NCBI RefSeq assembly: GCF_014698065.1 | Contig: NZ_JACJSI010000029.1 | Location: 1 to 64,000 of the forward strand | DNA: 64,000 bases | Origin: Nostoc flagelliforme FACHB-838 | Lineage (GTDB): Bacteria > Cyanobacteriota > Cyanobacteriia > Cyanobacteriales > Nostocaceae | Direction of reading: 5' to 3' | Shown here: piece after piece, positions 27,321 through 36,015 of the stretch | How positions within the stretch are numbered: the first letter of the stretch is position 1 | Layout of the letters: each line of letters starts with the position of its first letter | Notes under the pieces: model-generated | What the model was told of the DNA's origin: nothing | Seen by the model: the letters and a program-made list of their open reading frames with translations, nothing else | Databases searched by the model: none | Program-made: the position numbers and the translations under genes

Positions 27321-28643
27321 ATGCTTAAACCCCTTTTGCTGTCAGGATGTTTCCGCACGCAACCATTTCTCAATTATGTTGTCGTTGTGATACTGATTGC
27401 ACCCTTACTTGGGGCATCAGGTCACTCGAACCCAGTAAGATCCGAAGTAGCTAAATTTACTTCTACAACTGGAGAGTCTGACCCTGTATCAAAGGAAATA
27501 GCTGTAGTTGGGGAACCTGAGATAGCTGAAATATTAACAGCAGATCAAATTAACTCTTTAACAGAAAAATTTGACTCTGTGCCAACACAAAATACTGCTG
27601 TTCAGGAACCGCAAGTATTACCAGCGAATAAATTTGAGTCTTTGCCTCAAATAGATAGTTCTGTATCAAGCAGCAATTTAACTGTTTCTGATTCTTTGGC
27701 AGCAGTAGAACTTGCACCATTAACAGATGTTCCTATTAGTCAGCTTAATTTAATTCGAAAACTTAAAGCTGCTAATGTCAAATCTTTGAAAACAGAAGAA
27801 AATTTTCTCTCTAGAGAAAAATCTTTTACTGGATCATTGATAGCAACTCAAGTAGCACCAACTCTTAGAGAATCGCAATCAACCACGACGGCGGAAATAC
27901 CTGTTGCGGAAATAGGTGATGAGTCCCAAGCAGAACAAATAGATCCTATAAACAGTCCTCATCCGATTCCTTGGAAATGGATTACAGCTACTCAAGAGGC
28001 AATTGCTTCTCAGGGTGGTTCTGGAGTGCGTCACTATCGCAGCGTACCTGTGGTTTCTCCAGATGGTAAATATGCTGTTTATAGCCGGGTGCAATTAGAA
28101 GTAAAACCCGAAATGTATAACAGCCGTGTCACCAGCGTTCTGTTTGTCCAAGATATGCACACTAAGAAATTGTGGGTGATGGCTTCAACAACTCCAGTTA
28201 CCGATCCTTTATTAAAAGTAAAGGCTGTAAAGGCGGAGTCTTCAGAAGAAACTGATACGAGCGGTAAGATTGGGGTATTAGTTCCAGTTAGCTGGTCACA
28301 AAAAGGCGATCGCTTCTTAGCACGCAAGTTTGAAGGTCTATTTAATACAGGTGATTCTACAGATAGTGCAGTGATTTGGGATCGGCAAAAAAATCACGCT
28401 AACATAGTTGCTCCTGCAAGTGAGGAAGAACAGCATGAGAAAATTGCCGTATTGTTAGGCTGGAGTAAAAGCCAACCGGATCATGTCCTCTTCCGTGCAG
28501 GCGAATTGGGCGAGGAAAACTGGCCATTAATGCAAGTTACTAATGATGGCAAGACTATCACTACAACAGGTGATGATCAGCCGATTACTTTTGGTAAAAA
28601 GGTTACAGAAATTTGGGCAGGGCCACAAGTAGCCTACCGATAG
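27321..28643 (+). CDS. Exported or anchored cyanobacterial hypothetical protein
   Basis: A 440-residue protein. A hydrophobic segment YVVVVILIAPLLGASG near residues 19-34 looks like a signal or anchor. Residues about 40-215 are low-complexity, rich in Glu, Ser, Ala and Thr. From about 215 a folded region begins (PHPIPWKWITATQEAI), with VPVVSPDGKYAVYSRVQLEV, TKKLWVMASTTPVTD and LVPVSWSQKGDRFLARKFEG, which resembles one or two WD40/TolB-like beta blades (SPDGK motif). I know similar proteins only from cyanobacteria and no function. It stands alone with a strong terminator after it. Confidence 0.7.
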   Translation: MLKPLLLSGCFRTQPFLNYVVVVILIAPLLGASGHSNPVRSEVAKFTSTTGESDPVSKEIAVVGEPEIAEILTADQINSLTEKFDSVPTQNTAVQEPQVLPANKFESLPQIDSSVSSSNLTVSDSLAAVELAPLTDVPISQLNLIRKLKAANVKSLKTEENFLSREKSFTGSLIATQVAPTLRESQSTTTAEIPVAEIGDESQAEQIDPINSPHPIPWKWITATQEAIASQGGSGVRHYRSVPVVSPDGKYAVYSRVQLEVKPEMYNSRVTSVLFVQDMHTKKLWVMASTTPVTDPLLKVKAVKAESSEETDTSGKIGVLVPVSWSQKGDRFLARKFEGLFNTGDSTDSAVIWDRQKNHANIVAPASEEEQHEKIAVLLGWSKSQPDHVLFRAGELGEENWPLMQVTNDGKTITTTGDDQPITFGKKVTEIWAGPQVAYR

Positions 28644-28666
28644 TTTATTAAAAATCTTATATACTT

Positions 28667-28700
28667 CCGTTGTTGCTAGTGGCGACAACGGGATTTTTTT
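28667..28700 (+). terminator. Rho-independent terminator
   Basis: CCGTTGTTGC, loop TAGTG, GCGACAACGG, then ATTTTTTT. It starts 24 bases after the stop codon of the preceding gene. Confidence 0.85.
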
Positions 28701-28724
28701 ATCTGAATTCGCAGACGAAGTTAC

Positions 28725-28835
28725 TTAAGGGTAGAAAACTCGTTCAAACGGTTGGTTAGGATAGCGTCGATAAACATCAAATAGAGAATCTGAAACCTGC
28801 TCAATTTTTCGAATTAGTTGCTCTCTGGTTGTCAC
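28725..28835 (-). pseudogene. Possible fragment of a DUF2281/VapB-like antitoxin gene
   Basis: A GTG-started frame of 36 residues: TTREQLIRKIEQVSDSLFDV then YRRYPNQPFERVFYP. The first half resembles the start of small cyanobacterial antitoxin-like proteins (TREQLIQEIEQAPDSL); the second half does not continue the pattern, which suggests truncation. The flanking 28841-29100 contains further short frames (one reading RLREAITSSEFRQRRLL on the plus strand) and looks like decayed coding DNA. Low confidence. Confidence 0.35.
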
Positions 28836-29102
28836 AAGTTAAATGCCTCAATACCAACACGACTTCATTTCTCACGTTAACAGGCTTCGAGAGGCGATTA
28901 CATCGTCAGAGTTTAGGCAAAGGCGATTGCTCCCACGCTTGCAATAAGTCTCTCAAGAAAATAATTCTCGAATCACTCAAGTCATGAAGCGTATCGTAGA
29001 ATTCGCCCATAACTATCAACTAAAATTAGTATGCTTTAGCCACAATTAAAGACGATTTCACTATATTATAAGTAAAAATACTTAAAACCAACTCTATAGA
29101 GA

Positions 29103-29390
29103 CTAGTCACCCCTTTCCCATTCAGGTATAGCGCCTTTGACGCGGCGGATGGGTAAGTTGGCAATTAAAGCTGTGGTTCGTTGGTTGCTTTCTAAAGAAA
29201 ACTCTAAGCCCTCTGTCTCAACTTCGACATAGCGACAGACTACATCTAAGATTTCTTTCCGCATTTTTTCCAACGTTTGAGGGTCTATGTCAGCGCGATC
29301 ATGGGCAATCACCAATTGCAGGCGACGTTTTACTTGAGTTCGACTGCTATCAGAGCCGCGAGAAAAAAGTCGTTCTAGAAGTTCAATCAT
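29103..29390 (-). CDS. minE: Cell division topological specificity factor MinE
   Basis: A 95-residue protein that stimulates MinD ATPase and sets the Min oscillation, so that division occurs at mid-cell. The N terminus is [20 protein letters not shown] (membrane and MinD-contact part); the anti-MinCD segment is near 25-35 ([20 protein letters not shown]), and the topological domain is [19 protein letters not shown]. It is the last gene of minC-minD-minE, 36 bases after minD. Length is normal. Confidence 0.95.
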   Translation of the reverse strand: MIELLERLFSRGSDSSRTQVKRRLQLVIAHDRADIDPQTLEKMRKEILDVVCRYVEVETEGLEFSLESNQRTTALIANLPIRRVKGAIPEWERGD

Positions 29391-29426
29391 TACGAATAGG
29401 TCTGGCGCGGAGACTGGAAAAGTAAG

Positions 29427-30233
29427 TTAAACAATCTTTGTCCTGAACAACCTTCGTATACGGGCGAAGATGCTGTCTTGGGACGGGTCGATCTCCAGAA
29501 ATTCGACACTTTCCCCTTCTAATCTACGAGCAATGTTCTCAAAGGCTGTGGCAGCTAAAGAGGGATTTTCCGCTAACACTAAGGGTTCGCCGCGATTGGT
29601 AGATACAATAACACGCTCGTCGTCAGGGATTACCCCGATCAGGGGAATGGCGAGAAGTTCCTGAACATCTTGCACTGACATCATATCATTTGCCTGCACC
29701 ATTGCGGGTCTGATGCGGTTAATTATTAAATGAACACGCTTGATACCTTGTGCTTCTAGTAACCCTACTACGCGGTCAGCGTCACGAACTGAGGAAATTT
29801 CTGGTGTGCTGACAATTAGTGCTTCTTTTGCTGGGCCGATCGCATTTTTAAAGCCATTCTCAATACCGGCGGGGCTATCGATGATCACGTACTGATATTT
29901 TTGCGCCAGTGCATTCACCAATAACTTCATCTGTTCAGGCGTGACTGCATCTTTAGAGCGATTTTGGGCTGCCGGCAAAAGTACGAGATTAGGTTGGCGC
30001 TTATCTTTGACCAAGGCTTGTTCTAAGCGGCATTCTCTGGCTAAGACTTCCACCGCAGTATAGACGATGCGGTTTTCTAGCCCTAGGAGCAAATCTAAAT
30101 TTCTCAGACCAAAATCTGCATCAACTAAGGCAACTTGACGCCCTATTTTGGCTAAAGCCATGCCCAAATTTGCTGAAACGGTGGTTTTACCCACTCCTCC
30201 TTTGCCGGAGGTAATCACAATAATGCGAGTCAT
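29427..30233 (-). CDS. minD: Septum site-determining ATPase MinD
   Basis: A 268-residue ParA-type ATPase that recruits MinC to the membrane. The deviant Walker A motif is ITSGKGGVGKTTVSAN near residue 7, switch I VDADFGLRNLDLLLGLENR near 38, Walker B VIIDSPAGIE near 118. The C-terminal amphipathic helix that binds membrane is IFARIRRLFRTKIV. It is followed by minE after 36 bases and preceded by minC with a gap of 173 bases. Confidence 0.97.
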   Translation of the reverse strand: MTRIIVITSGKGGVGKTTVSANLGMALAKIGRQVALVDADFGLRNLDLLLGLENRIVYTAVEVLARECRLEQALVKDKRQPNLVLLPAAQNRSKDAVTPEQMKLLVNALAQKYQYVIIDSPAGIENGFKNAIGPAKEALIVSTPEISSVRDADRVVGLLEAQGIKRVHLIINRIRPAMVQANDMMSVQDVQELLAIPLIGVIPDDERVIVSTNRGEPLVLAENPSLAATAFENIARRLEGESVEFLEIDPSQDSIFARIRRLFRTKIV

Positions 30234-30406
30234 GATAGAAATGCGGTCAATAAGGGTTCAGGAAATATAAAACAGTAAATTGCAGTATAAAGTATGAAGT
30301 ATCGTATCAAGTATGAAGAAATATCTGTTCTCCCTCATGAGGGGTGAGGCATAAATATTTGTTTTATTTCATCCTTACTTATATACTTCATTCTTTAAGT
30401 AAATAT

Positions 30407-31447
30407 TTATGGATCTTGATTGCTCTTAGTAAATTGGTTTCTAGAAAAATCAGTAGCCCTAGAGATGCGAATTCCTTGGGGCGTAATATGTGCCACCTCT
30501 GGAGAGAACTGCATTGGCGGTTTTTCTGGTGCCCTAGCTACAGCATCTGCGATTCGTAGTTGGGTTGGTTCCATTTGCAAGGCCATAATCAGACACTCAC
30601 GATTGCCTCCAGCACCAGCATGAGCAATTCCACGTAGGCGACCCCAAATAATAATATCTCCATCTGCAATTACAATACCACCTGGATTTAAATCTCCCAA
30701 GAGAATTACTGTCCCAGGATGACGAATTTCAACTCCAGAGCGGACTGTCATTTCTAAATAGAGGGCATCTGCCTGGGGTATGGCTGTAGCTGCTGGCTCG
30801 GAACTCAGGGAAGTTACGGGCTGTAATTGTTCTACAGAATACCCAGATGTTACGGCAGCGATCGCAGTTTGCCGACGACTAGTCGAGACTGATATCAGCC
30901 GCAGTTGCACTTCACTCAAAGCTTCGGCAAGTTCTTGGAGTTGTCTAGCATCTACTAAGCGGTCTTGTGCCATTAGATGCACAGGTGTATTAGATATCCG
31001 GAAGCGATCGCCTGCATTCAGACGTTGCCTTATTTGTTGCCAAATATCAGACCAACTAAGTTCTGAGGCAGATACTTGAGATTCCGGGGGCAAAATTAAT
31101 AAAAGTCGTCCCTCCTTACTTCTTAACTGGACTTGAGTATTATCATTTAAACGATGCCCTGGTAATGCTAACTCATCAGGATTTGAGTCAGTAAGGATAA
31201 AATCTAATGGAGCATCAGTATTTGACTCTACATCTGGGTTAGTAGGATTTGACTCTACATCCCCAAGAACAGTATTCGATTTTAAATAAAGCAGGACAGA
31301 ATTTAACTCCGCATCCGGGAGGATAGAATCTGACTCTACATCAGAAACAGTAGGATTTACCTCTACCTCAGAAAGGATAGAGTTTGATTCTGCATTAGGA
31401 AGTGCAGAATTTGACTTTAGATTGGGAATTGCAGAATCAGAAGTCAT
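30407..31447 (-). CDS. minC: Septum inhibitor MinC with a repetitive N-terminal extension
   Basis: A 346-residue protein. The C-terminal MinC domain (residues about 230-320: VRSGVEIRHPGTVILLGDLN, then GGIVIADGDIIIWGRLRGIA and HAGAGGN) is a beta-helix that binds MinD and FtsZ polymers. The middle (about 95-215) corresponds to the FtsZ-inhibiting N domain, here divergent. Residues 3-74 are eight tandem 9-residue repeats, consensus SNSxLxDVE, unlike typical MinC. The ATG at 31447 is the only in-frame start before the repeats. It is first in the minCDE order on the minus strand. The extension is acidic and probably unstructured. Confidence 0.92.
   Translation of the reverse strand: MTSDSAIPNLKSNSALPNAESNSILSEVEVNPTVSDVESDSILPDAELNSVLLYLKSNTVLGDVESNPTNPDVESNTDAPLDFILTDSNPDELALPGHRLNDNTQVQLRSKEGRLLLILPPESQVSASELSWSDIWQQIRQRLNAGDRFRISNTPVHLMAQDRLVDARQLQELAEALSEVQLRLISVSTSRRQTAIAAVTSGYSVEQLQPVTSLSSEPAATAIPQADALYLEMTVRSGVEIRHPGTVILLGDLNPGGIVIADGDIIIWGRLRGIAHAGAGGNRECLIMALQMEPTQLRIADAVARAPEKPPMQFSPEVAHITPQGIRISRATDFSRNQFTKSNQDP
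31226..31441. repeat. Eight tandem 27-bp coding repeats in minC
   Basis: Period of 27 bases, so exactly nine codons. The units read SDSAIPNLK, SNSALPNAE, SNSILSEVE, VNPTVSDVE, SDSILPDAE, LNSVLLYLK, SNTVLGDVE, SNPTNPDVE. A shared DNA block is GGATTTGACTCTACATC (plus strand). Confidence 0.85.
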
Positions 31448-31594
31448 GCAGTACTAGCCAAAAGACAAAGGACACACAGATTTTGGATTTTAAATTTGGG
31501 ATTTTGGATTATTACCTACAAGGGTTGAAAACGGGTGACAAGACGTTAGTCTGGCATGAACATGAACCAAAAGATTATTTTTTAATCTAAAAGC

Positions 31595-32917
31595 TTAAAT
31601 TGGCACCGTCAACCTTTGATAAACTGTCACCAAGGCGTCAGCATCGCCGACATTACCGGGAAACAGTACCACAGGTAAATCAGGAAACTGAGGATGATCA
31701 GATGACGTTAACACCATTGAACAACCAGCTAAAATTTGACCGAGTAAACGGGCTGAAGTTAAAGCTAGTCCAGTACTCAAAACATCATTAGAAGTAATGC
31801 CACCCTTGCTGATTAAGAATCCGATATCAGATGGTAAACCGCGCACAATATCCATCAATAAACCTGAAACTTTTTCTCCAAACTCCAATCGTGTCTCGAC
31901 ATCTTTAAAATTCAGTTCCTGACGGCTAGTATAAACCACTGGTGTTTTGCCAGCCTCGTGTGCCGCCCGTGTACTTTCTTGGATTTCAGTTAGTAATGCC
32001 CCAGATTGATTTGCATCATCAAGTAATAGCGCTACATTGACTTCGATTCCTACAGTTCCTTCTAGTTGCAATAGCGCCTCTAATTGCTGGGTAGTCTTTT
32101 TCACATGGGAACCAACAATCACCGCACCTGGTTTGCCTTGGCGCACGTACTGCGCCATATTCTCGGCGGCAATAGGTTGGGGTGGTAAAGCGGCTAAAGC
32201 CGTTAAAATACTTGCTGCACTGCGAAACAGAAAGCGTTTCCCTTGACTTGCCGCGGCTAATATGTCTACTGCAAAGTGGTTGAGATCATCTTGAGTTTCA
32301 CCATCTACGACAGCACACTGATTCCCATTAAGTTTTAACAAGCGTTCCAAACTACCAGCGCGAATATCGGCCAGGACAAACCTTTTTACAGCTTCGGCAC
32401 TAATTCGACCTTGAGTCTTTTCTTCGACGTACTTGGGTAAGTAACTGTGATGGTAGCTGAAGACTGAATCATGAGCAAACTCAGTTTCATGGACTGGGGT
32501 GGTTACATCGCCAACAATCAAATAATGAACACTATCGCGGGTGATGCGTCCGCCCTCAAAAAATGCTGGTACGAGAAAATGAGCATCAAAGGGGCCAAGT
32601 TCTTGGGCGATCGCATCAGTTTCAATGGGATAATGCCCCCGCAATGTAGAATCAGAACGGCTGACTATTAGAAAATAGTCAACTCCTTCAGCATTCAAAG
32701 CGATTTTTAGGTTCTGGCAAACTTCTTTGGTGACAGATGCAGCTGACTCTGGCGTTAGCGATCTAGTATTAGTCAGCACAAAGAAAATCGGCGAATCATC
32801 CTGTAACCCTGTGCGTAGAGTATCCACATCCCAGTGCATTAGCAGCAAGCAACTGTGGACTGTTTGAGAACCTGTAGGGTCATCATCCAGGACAATTATT
32901 TTTGGTTTGTTACTCAT
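31595..32917 (-). CDS. Four-carbon acid sugar kinase family protein (DUF1537 type)
   Basis: A 440-residue kinase-like protein. N-terminal features: KIIVLDDDPTGSQTVHSCLL near residue 6 and FLIVSRSDSTLRGHYPIETD near 83. C-terminal nucleotide-binding features: GAVIVGSHVKKTTQQLEALL near 262, FLISKGGITSNDVLSTGLAL near 365 and FPGNVGDADALVTVY near the end. Related enzymes phosphorylate D-threonate, D-erythronate or other four-carbon acids; the substrate here cannot be told. No partner aldolase or dehydrogenase gene adjoins it. The stop is about 150 bases from minC in the same direction. Confidence 0.85.
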   Translation of the reverse strand: MSNKPKIIVLDDDPTGSQTVHSCLLLMHWDVDTLRTGLQDDSPIFFVLTNTRSLTPESAASVTKEVCQNLKIALNAEGVDYFLIVSRSDSTLRGHYPIETDAIAQELGPFDAHFLVPAFFEGGRITRDSVHYLIVGDVTTPVHETEFAHDSVFSYHHSYLPKYVEEKTQGRISAEAVKRFVLADIRAGSLERLLKLNGNQCAVVDGETQDDLNHFAVDILAAASQGKRFLFRSAASILTALAALPPQPIAAENMAQYVRQGKPGAVIVGSHVKKTTQQLEALLQLEGTVGIEVNVALLLDDANQSGALLTEIQESTRAAHEAGKTPVVYTSRQELNFKDVETRLEFGEKVSGLLMDIVRGLPSDIGFLISKGGITSNDVLSTGLALTSARLLGQILAGCSMVLTSSDHPQFPDLPVVLFPGNVGDADALVTVYQRLTVPI

Positions 32918-33076
32918 TTAAGTCAACGGGGCGATTGTTTTCTGGGAAAGTATTGGGGAATTAGAAGTCATTACTACACAAAGCTTAGTCCACGGAGGTG
33001 GACTAATTAAAATCAAAGGTTTTCTAACCTGCGGAGGCGGGTAAAGTCTCGTGTAGCAGCCTTTACAAACATTCAC

Positions 33077-33739
33077 TTAGCCTTTCTGCAATTTTCTGAT
33101 TTCTGCTTGCACATCGATCGCAATTTGCAATGATTGATTCAGCAGTTGAGCATATTCGCCTGCTTGACTACTAACTTGTAAAGCTTGCAGACTGGCTAGA
33201 TTATTGACAAATAACTCTTGATTATTAGCAAGCAATTTTTTATTATCTCGCAAAATTCGTTCCGTTTTCAAAGCGCGGACTAAATCTTCTCTAATTAGTT
33301 GGAGGGCGGCAGTTACTTGATCTCGGTCATGGAAACTGCTTTCTACGTTGCCTGATGCTGCCAATTGGTCATTAATATCGATGGCGCTAACCAGGTCATG
33401 ATATTTATCAACTTCATCTAAAAGTATTGTCAGTCCTTCGGGACAGGTTAATTGTCGCCAGAGCCATCGCCCCACTAATATCGGCATTGGCACTAAAATT
33501 AGTAAAAGAATTCCTAGTCTAATTGAAGAACCAATTGTTGGCAGAATAATAAACGCGTAAACAAAGCCAACAATTATTGGCGTTAGCGCCAGCGTCACCA
33601 GCATTTCATTGATCAAGAACCCTAATCGCTTTTTGCTATCTCGCAAAACCGAGGGACGAAAAACGTCTTCTGGATCGAACCCAGTCAAACGTCTTAGTTC
33701 CCCCTTACTAATTTCCAAGCCTATTAAGTCCGGCTGCAC
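33077..33739 (-). CDS. Conserved membrane protein of unknown function with C-terminal helical region
   Basis: A 220-residue protein. The N-terminal 35 residues are soluble (LEISKGELRRLTGFDPEDVF); two membrane segments follow near 45-65 (LVTLALTPIIVGFVYAFIIL) and 72-92 (LGILLLILVPMPILVGRWLW). The C-terminal half (from about 115) is helical with probable coiled coil (LIREDLVRALKTERILRDNK). Not recognised as a named family; I have the impression it is cyanobacterial. The GTG at 33739 is preferred because AGGAG is 10 bases upstream; a TTG at 33766 would start inside that signal. Confidence 0.6.
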   Translation of the reverse strand: MQPDLIGLEISKGELRRLTGFDPEDVFRPSVLRDSKKRLGFLINEMLVTLALTPIIVGFVYAFIILPTIGSSIRLGILLLILVPMPILVGRWLWRQLTCPEGLTILLDEVDKYHDLVSAIDINDQLAASGNVESSFHDRDQVTAALQLIREDLVRALKTERILRDNKKLLANNQELFVNNLASLQALQVSSQAGEYAQLLNQSLQIAIDVQAEIRKLQKG

Positions 33740-33944
33740 GGCTGGATAACTCCTATGGAAGCCCAAGTTGCGTATTTATTTTAATCGGGTTTGGTCGATA
33801 AGCAATGGATGGTTACGTATAGTTATGATAAAAAGCAAACTGTGCAACACGATTAGGGACTTCCAAATAAAAAATATCCTATTGCTTTTAGGGCAGGGAG
33901 CAGGGAGCAGGGGGAGAAAAAGTAGTTTTGATTCCAAAAAGATG

Positions 33945-33970
33945 TCATATCATGTTCGGGAAATAACTTA
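33945..33970. repeat. Solitary end of the TCATATCATGTTCGG element
   Basis: TCATATCATGTTCGGGAAAT then AACTTA. It matches the terminal inverted repeats of the element at 58811-58956. It lies after a GGGAGCAGGGAGCAGGGGG string. Confidence 0.6.
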
Positions 33971-34008
33971 CGATTAAGCTCCGATTTTAATCCACCAATG
34001 AAAACTAG

Positions 34009-34236
34009 TTAACCCTTGAATTAAATCTTGCTGTTGGAGTAAAGATTGACACCGATGAAATAAAATTTCCTCTAGCTCATTCTAGTGGTTCCGATGCCAA
34101 ACCATTGCTCAACCTGACTGAGATTTTTGGCGATTTATCGCAGTCGCCTTTTGCTGATGCAGTTGCGAACCATTTACACAGATTGTATGAGTTTGGAGCT
34201 AAAGAAACATTAGTCAAATTCTTACAGAAAACTTAA
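34009..34236 (+). pseudogene. 3' remnant of a mannitol dehydrogenase-type gene
   Basis: A 75-residue frame without a start codon reads LNLAVGVKIDTDEIKFPLAH, then SSGSDAKPLLNLTEIFGDLS, then FADAVANHLHRLYEFGAKET and ends in FLQKT. This looks like the C terminus of long-chain mannitol/fructuronate dehydrogenases, in which a NLTEIFGDL-like helix and LYxxGAKxTL occur close to the end. It stands just upstream of xylB, the usual partner in sugar-alcohol catabolism, which supports the reading. The rest of the gene is absent. Confidence 0.5.
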
Positions 34237-34386
34237 CCAGAGGTGAAAGCCGCAACCTGTCAAAAAATTTCTCTCTAACCTATTGTCTCTGTGTTCTCTG
34301 TGCCTCTGCGGTTCGGTAAATTAAACCACAAAGGCACAGACGTTGCAGAGAGAAAATATATAGAGCGTATAACTTGGGAGGGGCGA
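34237..34386. repeat. Dispersed motif before xylB
   Basis: TCTGTGTTCTCTGTGCCTCT at about 34288-34307 is partly repeated in inverse sense as CACAAAGGCACAGACG at about 34328-34343, giving a loose fold-back. The same TCTCTGTGCCTCTGCGGTTC occurs between glcE and glcF (about 10631-10650). Confidence 0.5.
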
Positions 34387-35853
34387 TTGACTGACATCGT
34401 AGTTGGCTTAGACTTGGGTACAGGAGGAGTACGAGCGATCGCAGTTAATCTGCAAGGGCAAATTATCGCTCAGTCAACCAGAAGCTATCCCCTTTTAACT
34501 CCACAACCCGGTTGGACTGAACAGAACTCATCGGATTGGATCGAAGGAAGTTTAGATGCTCTCTCCGATGTTACTCAACAGCTAAACGGACATCAACCGC
34601 TAGCCCTCGGTTTGTCTGGACAAATGCATGGTATGGTTCCTCTCGATGCGGATGGCGAAGCAATTAGACCAGCAATTTTGTGGAATGACCAGCGCACAGG
34701 TAAAGCTGTTGCTGAGATTGAAGCCGCTATTCCCCGACAGGAGTTGATCCAGCGCACTGGAAATCCGGCAATTACAGGATTTCAACTGCCGAAGCTTTTA
34801 TGGTTGCGGACTGAAGAACCACAAGCATACACTCGGTTATGGCAGATTCTTTTGCCCAAAGATTATCTGGGATATGTGTTAACGGGCGAAGCAGTAACGG
34901 AACTATCTGATGCCTCTGGTGTCGGCTGTCTGAATCTGGCGAATCGGCAATGGGATACAGATATTCTCCATACTCTTGATATCAATCCAGCATTGTTCCC
35001 TCCGGTAATCGAATCTACCGCGATCGCTGGACGGTTAAAATCAGAGATAGCTGCCCGTGTGGGATTACCTGTGGCATTACCTGTGGTCACAGGTGGAGGT
35101 GATAATGCCGCAGCAGCCATCGGTTTGGGCATCTCATCAAGCAACCTGAGCCGGGGTAGTTTGAGTATTGGTACATCAGGAGTGATCTTTGCACCGTGCA
35201 ATCATCCAATTCCCGATCCCGAAGGTCGGGTACATTTGTTCTGCCATGTGGATGGTGGCTATCATCTCTTGGGAGTGACGCTAGCAGCAGGTGGTTCTCT
35301 ACGTTGGTATCGAGATACATTTGCATCGCATATATCTTACACCGAACTGATGGATATGGCAGAGCGATCGCAGCCTGGTGCGCGTGGTGTTCTATTTCTA
35401 CCCCACCTCGCAGGAGAACGCAGTCCTCACCTCGATCCAGATACTCGCGGTGCTTTCGTGAATTTGTCATTAGCTCATACATCAGCAGATATAATTCGTG
35501 CTGTGCTGGAGGGAGTTGCATTTAGCTTGCAGTCAGCATTGGAGGTAATTAGTGCGATCGCTCCCCTCGATCAACTCTTAGCAACGGGTGGAGGCACACG
35601 TTCTCACATCTGGTTACAAATTTTGGCAGATATTTTGCAAACAAAACTCATAGCTCCCAAAGCCGAAGAAGGAGCGGCTTACGGAGCAGCTATTTTGGCA
35701 ATGGTGGGGATTGGTGTCTACCCCAATTTAGAAACTGCACTCAAGATTTTACCGCAGGATAGTAATGTAGTACAGCCGCAGGCAAATCCTCTGTATGAAG
35801 CAGGGTATAAGCGCTACAAACTACTTTACGATACTTTGAAAGCTGTTCGTTGA
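34387..35853 (+). CDS. xylB: Xylulokinase
   Basis: A 488-residue FGGY-family kinase that phosphorylates D-xylulose, feeding the pentose phosphate pathway. Features: [19 protein letters not shown] at the start (phosphate-binding motif), [20 protein letters not shown] near 80, ILWNDQRTG near 100, [15 protein letters not shown] near 238 and the FGGY signature region [13 protein letters not shown] near 380, followed by [19 protein letters not shown]. The TTG start at 34387 is chosen because GGGAGGGG lies just before it; an ORF extension upstream is translated dispersed repeat. The upstream dehydrogenase gene is a remnant, so the pathway may now be incomplete at this locus. Confidence 0.9.
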   Translation: MTDIVVGLDLGTGGVRAIAVNLQGQIIAQSTRSYPLLTPQPGWTEQNSSDWIEGSLDALSDVTQQLNGHQPLALGLSGQMHGMVPLDADGEAIRPAILWNDQRTGKAVAEIEAAIPRQELIQRTGNPAITGFQLPKLLWLRTEEPQAYTRLWQILLPKDYLGYVLTGEAVTELSDASGVGCLNLANRQWDTDILHTLDINPALFPPVIESTAIAGRLKSEIAARVGLPVALPVVTGGGDNAAAAIGLGISSSNLSRGSLSIGTSGVIFAPCNHPIPDPEGRVHLFCHVDGGYHLLGVTLAAGGSLRWYRDTFASHISYTELMDMAERSQPGARGVLFLPHLAGERSPHLDPDTRGAFVNLSLAHTSADIIRAVLEGVAFSLQSALEVISAIAPLDQLLATGGGTRSHIWLQILADILQTKLIAPKAEEGAAYGAAILAMVGIGVYPNLETALKILPQDSNVVQPQANPLYEAGYKRYKLLYDTLKAVR

Positions 35854-36015
35854 TCTTGGACTTTGGACAAAAATTTCTATGTCAGGCATTGCAATTAGCC
35901 GACCAATGGTCGGCAAAAACTTTTGAAGATTCTCATAAACTAATCCTTTATTATGAGCCAATACCGAGGCTATTAAGAAGAGCGGCAATTTGCACACCAC
36001 CATACCTATTAACTA

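Noticed and set aside
31226-31441. Regular 27-bp repeats that could be taken for a CRISPR array
   Set aside because: Units are directly adjacent without spacers, imperfect, and are an in-frame part of minC.
35087-35525. Long antisense and alternate frames inside xylB
   Set aside because: They overlap the FGGY kinase core, whose motifs are complete; no independent signals.
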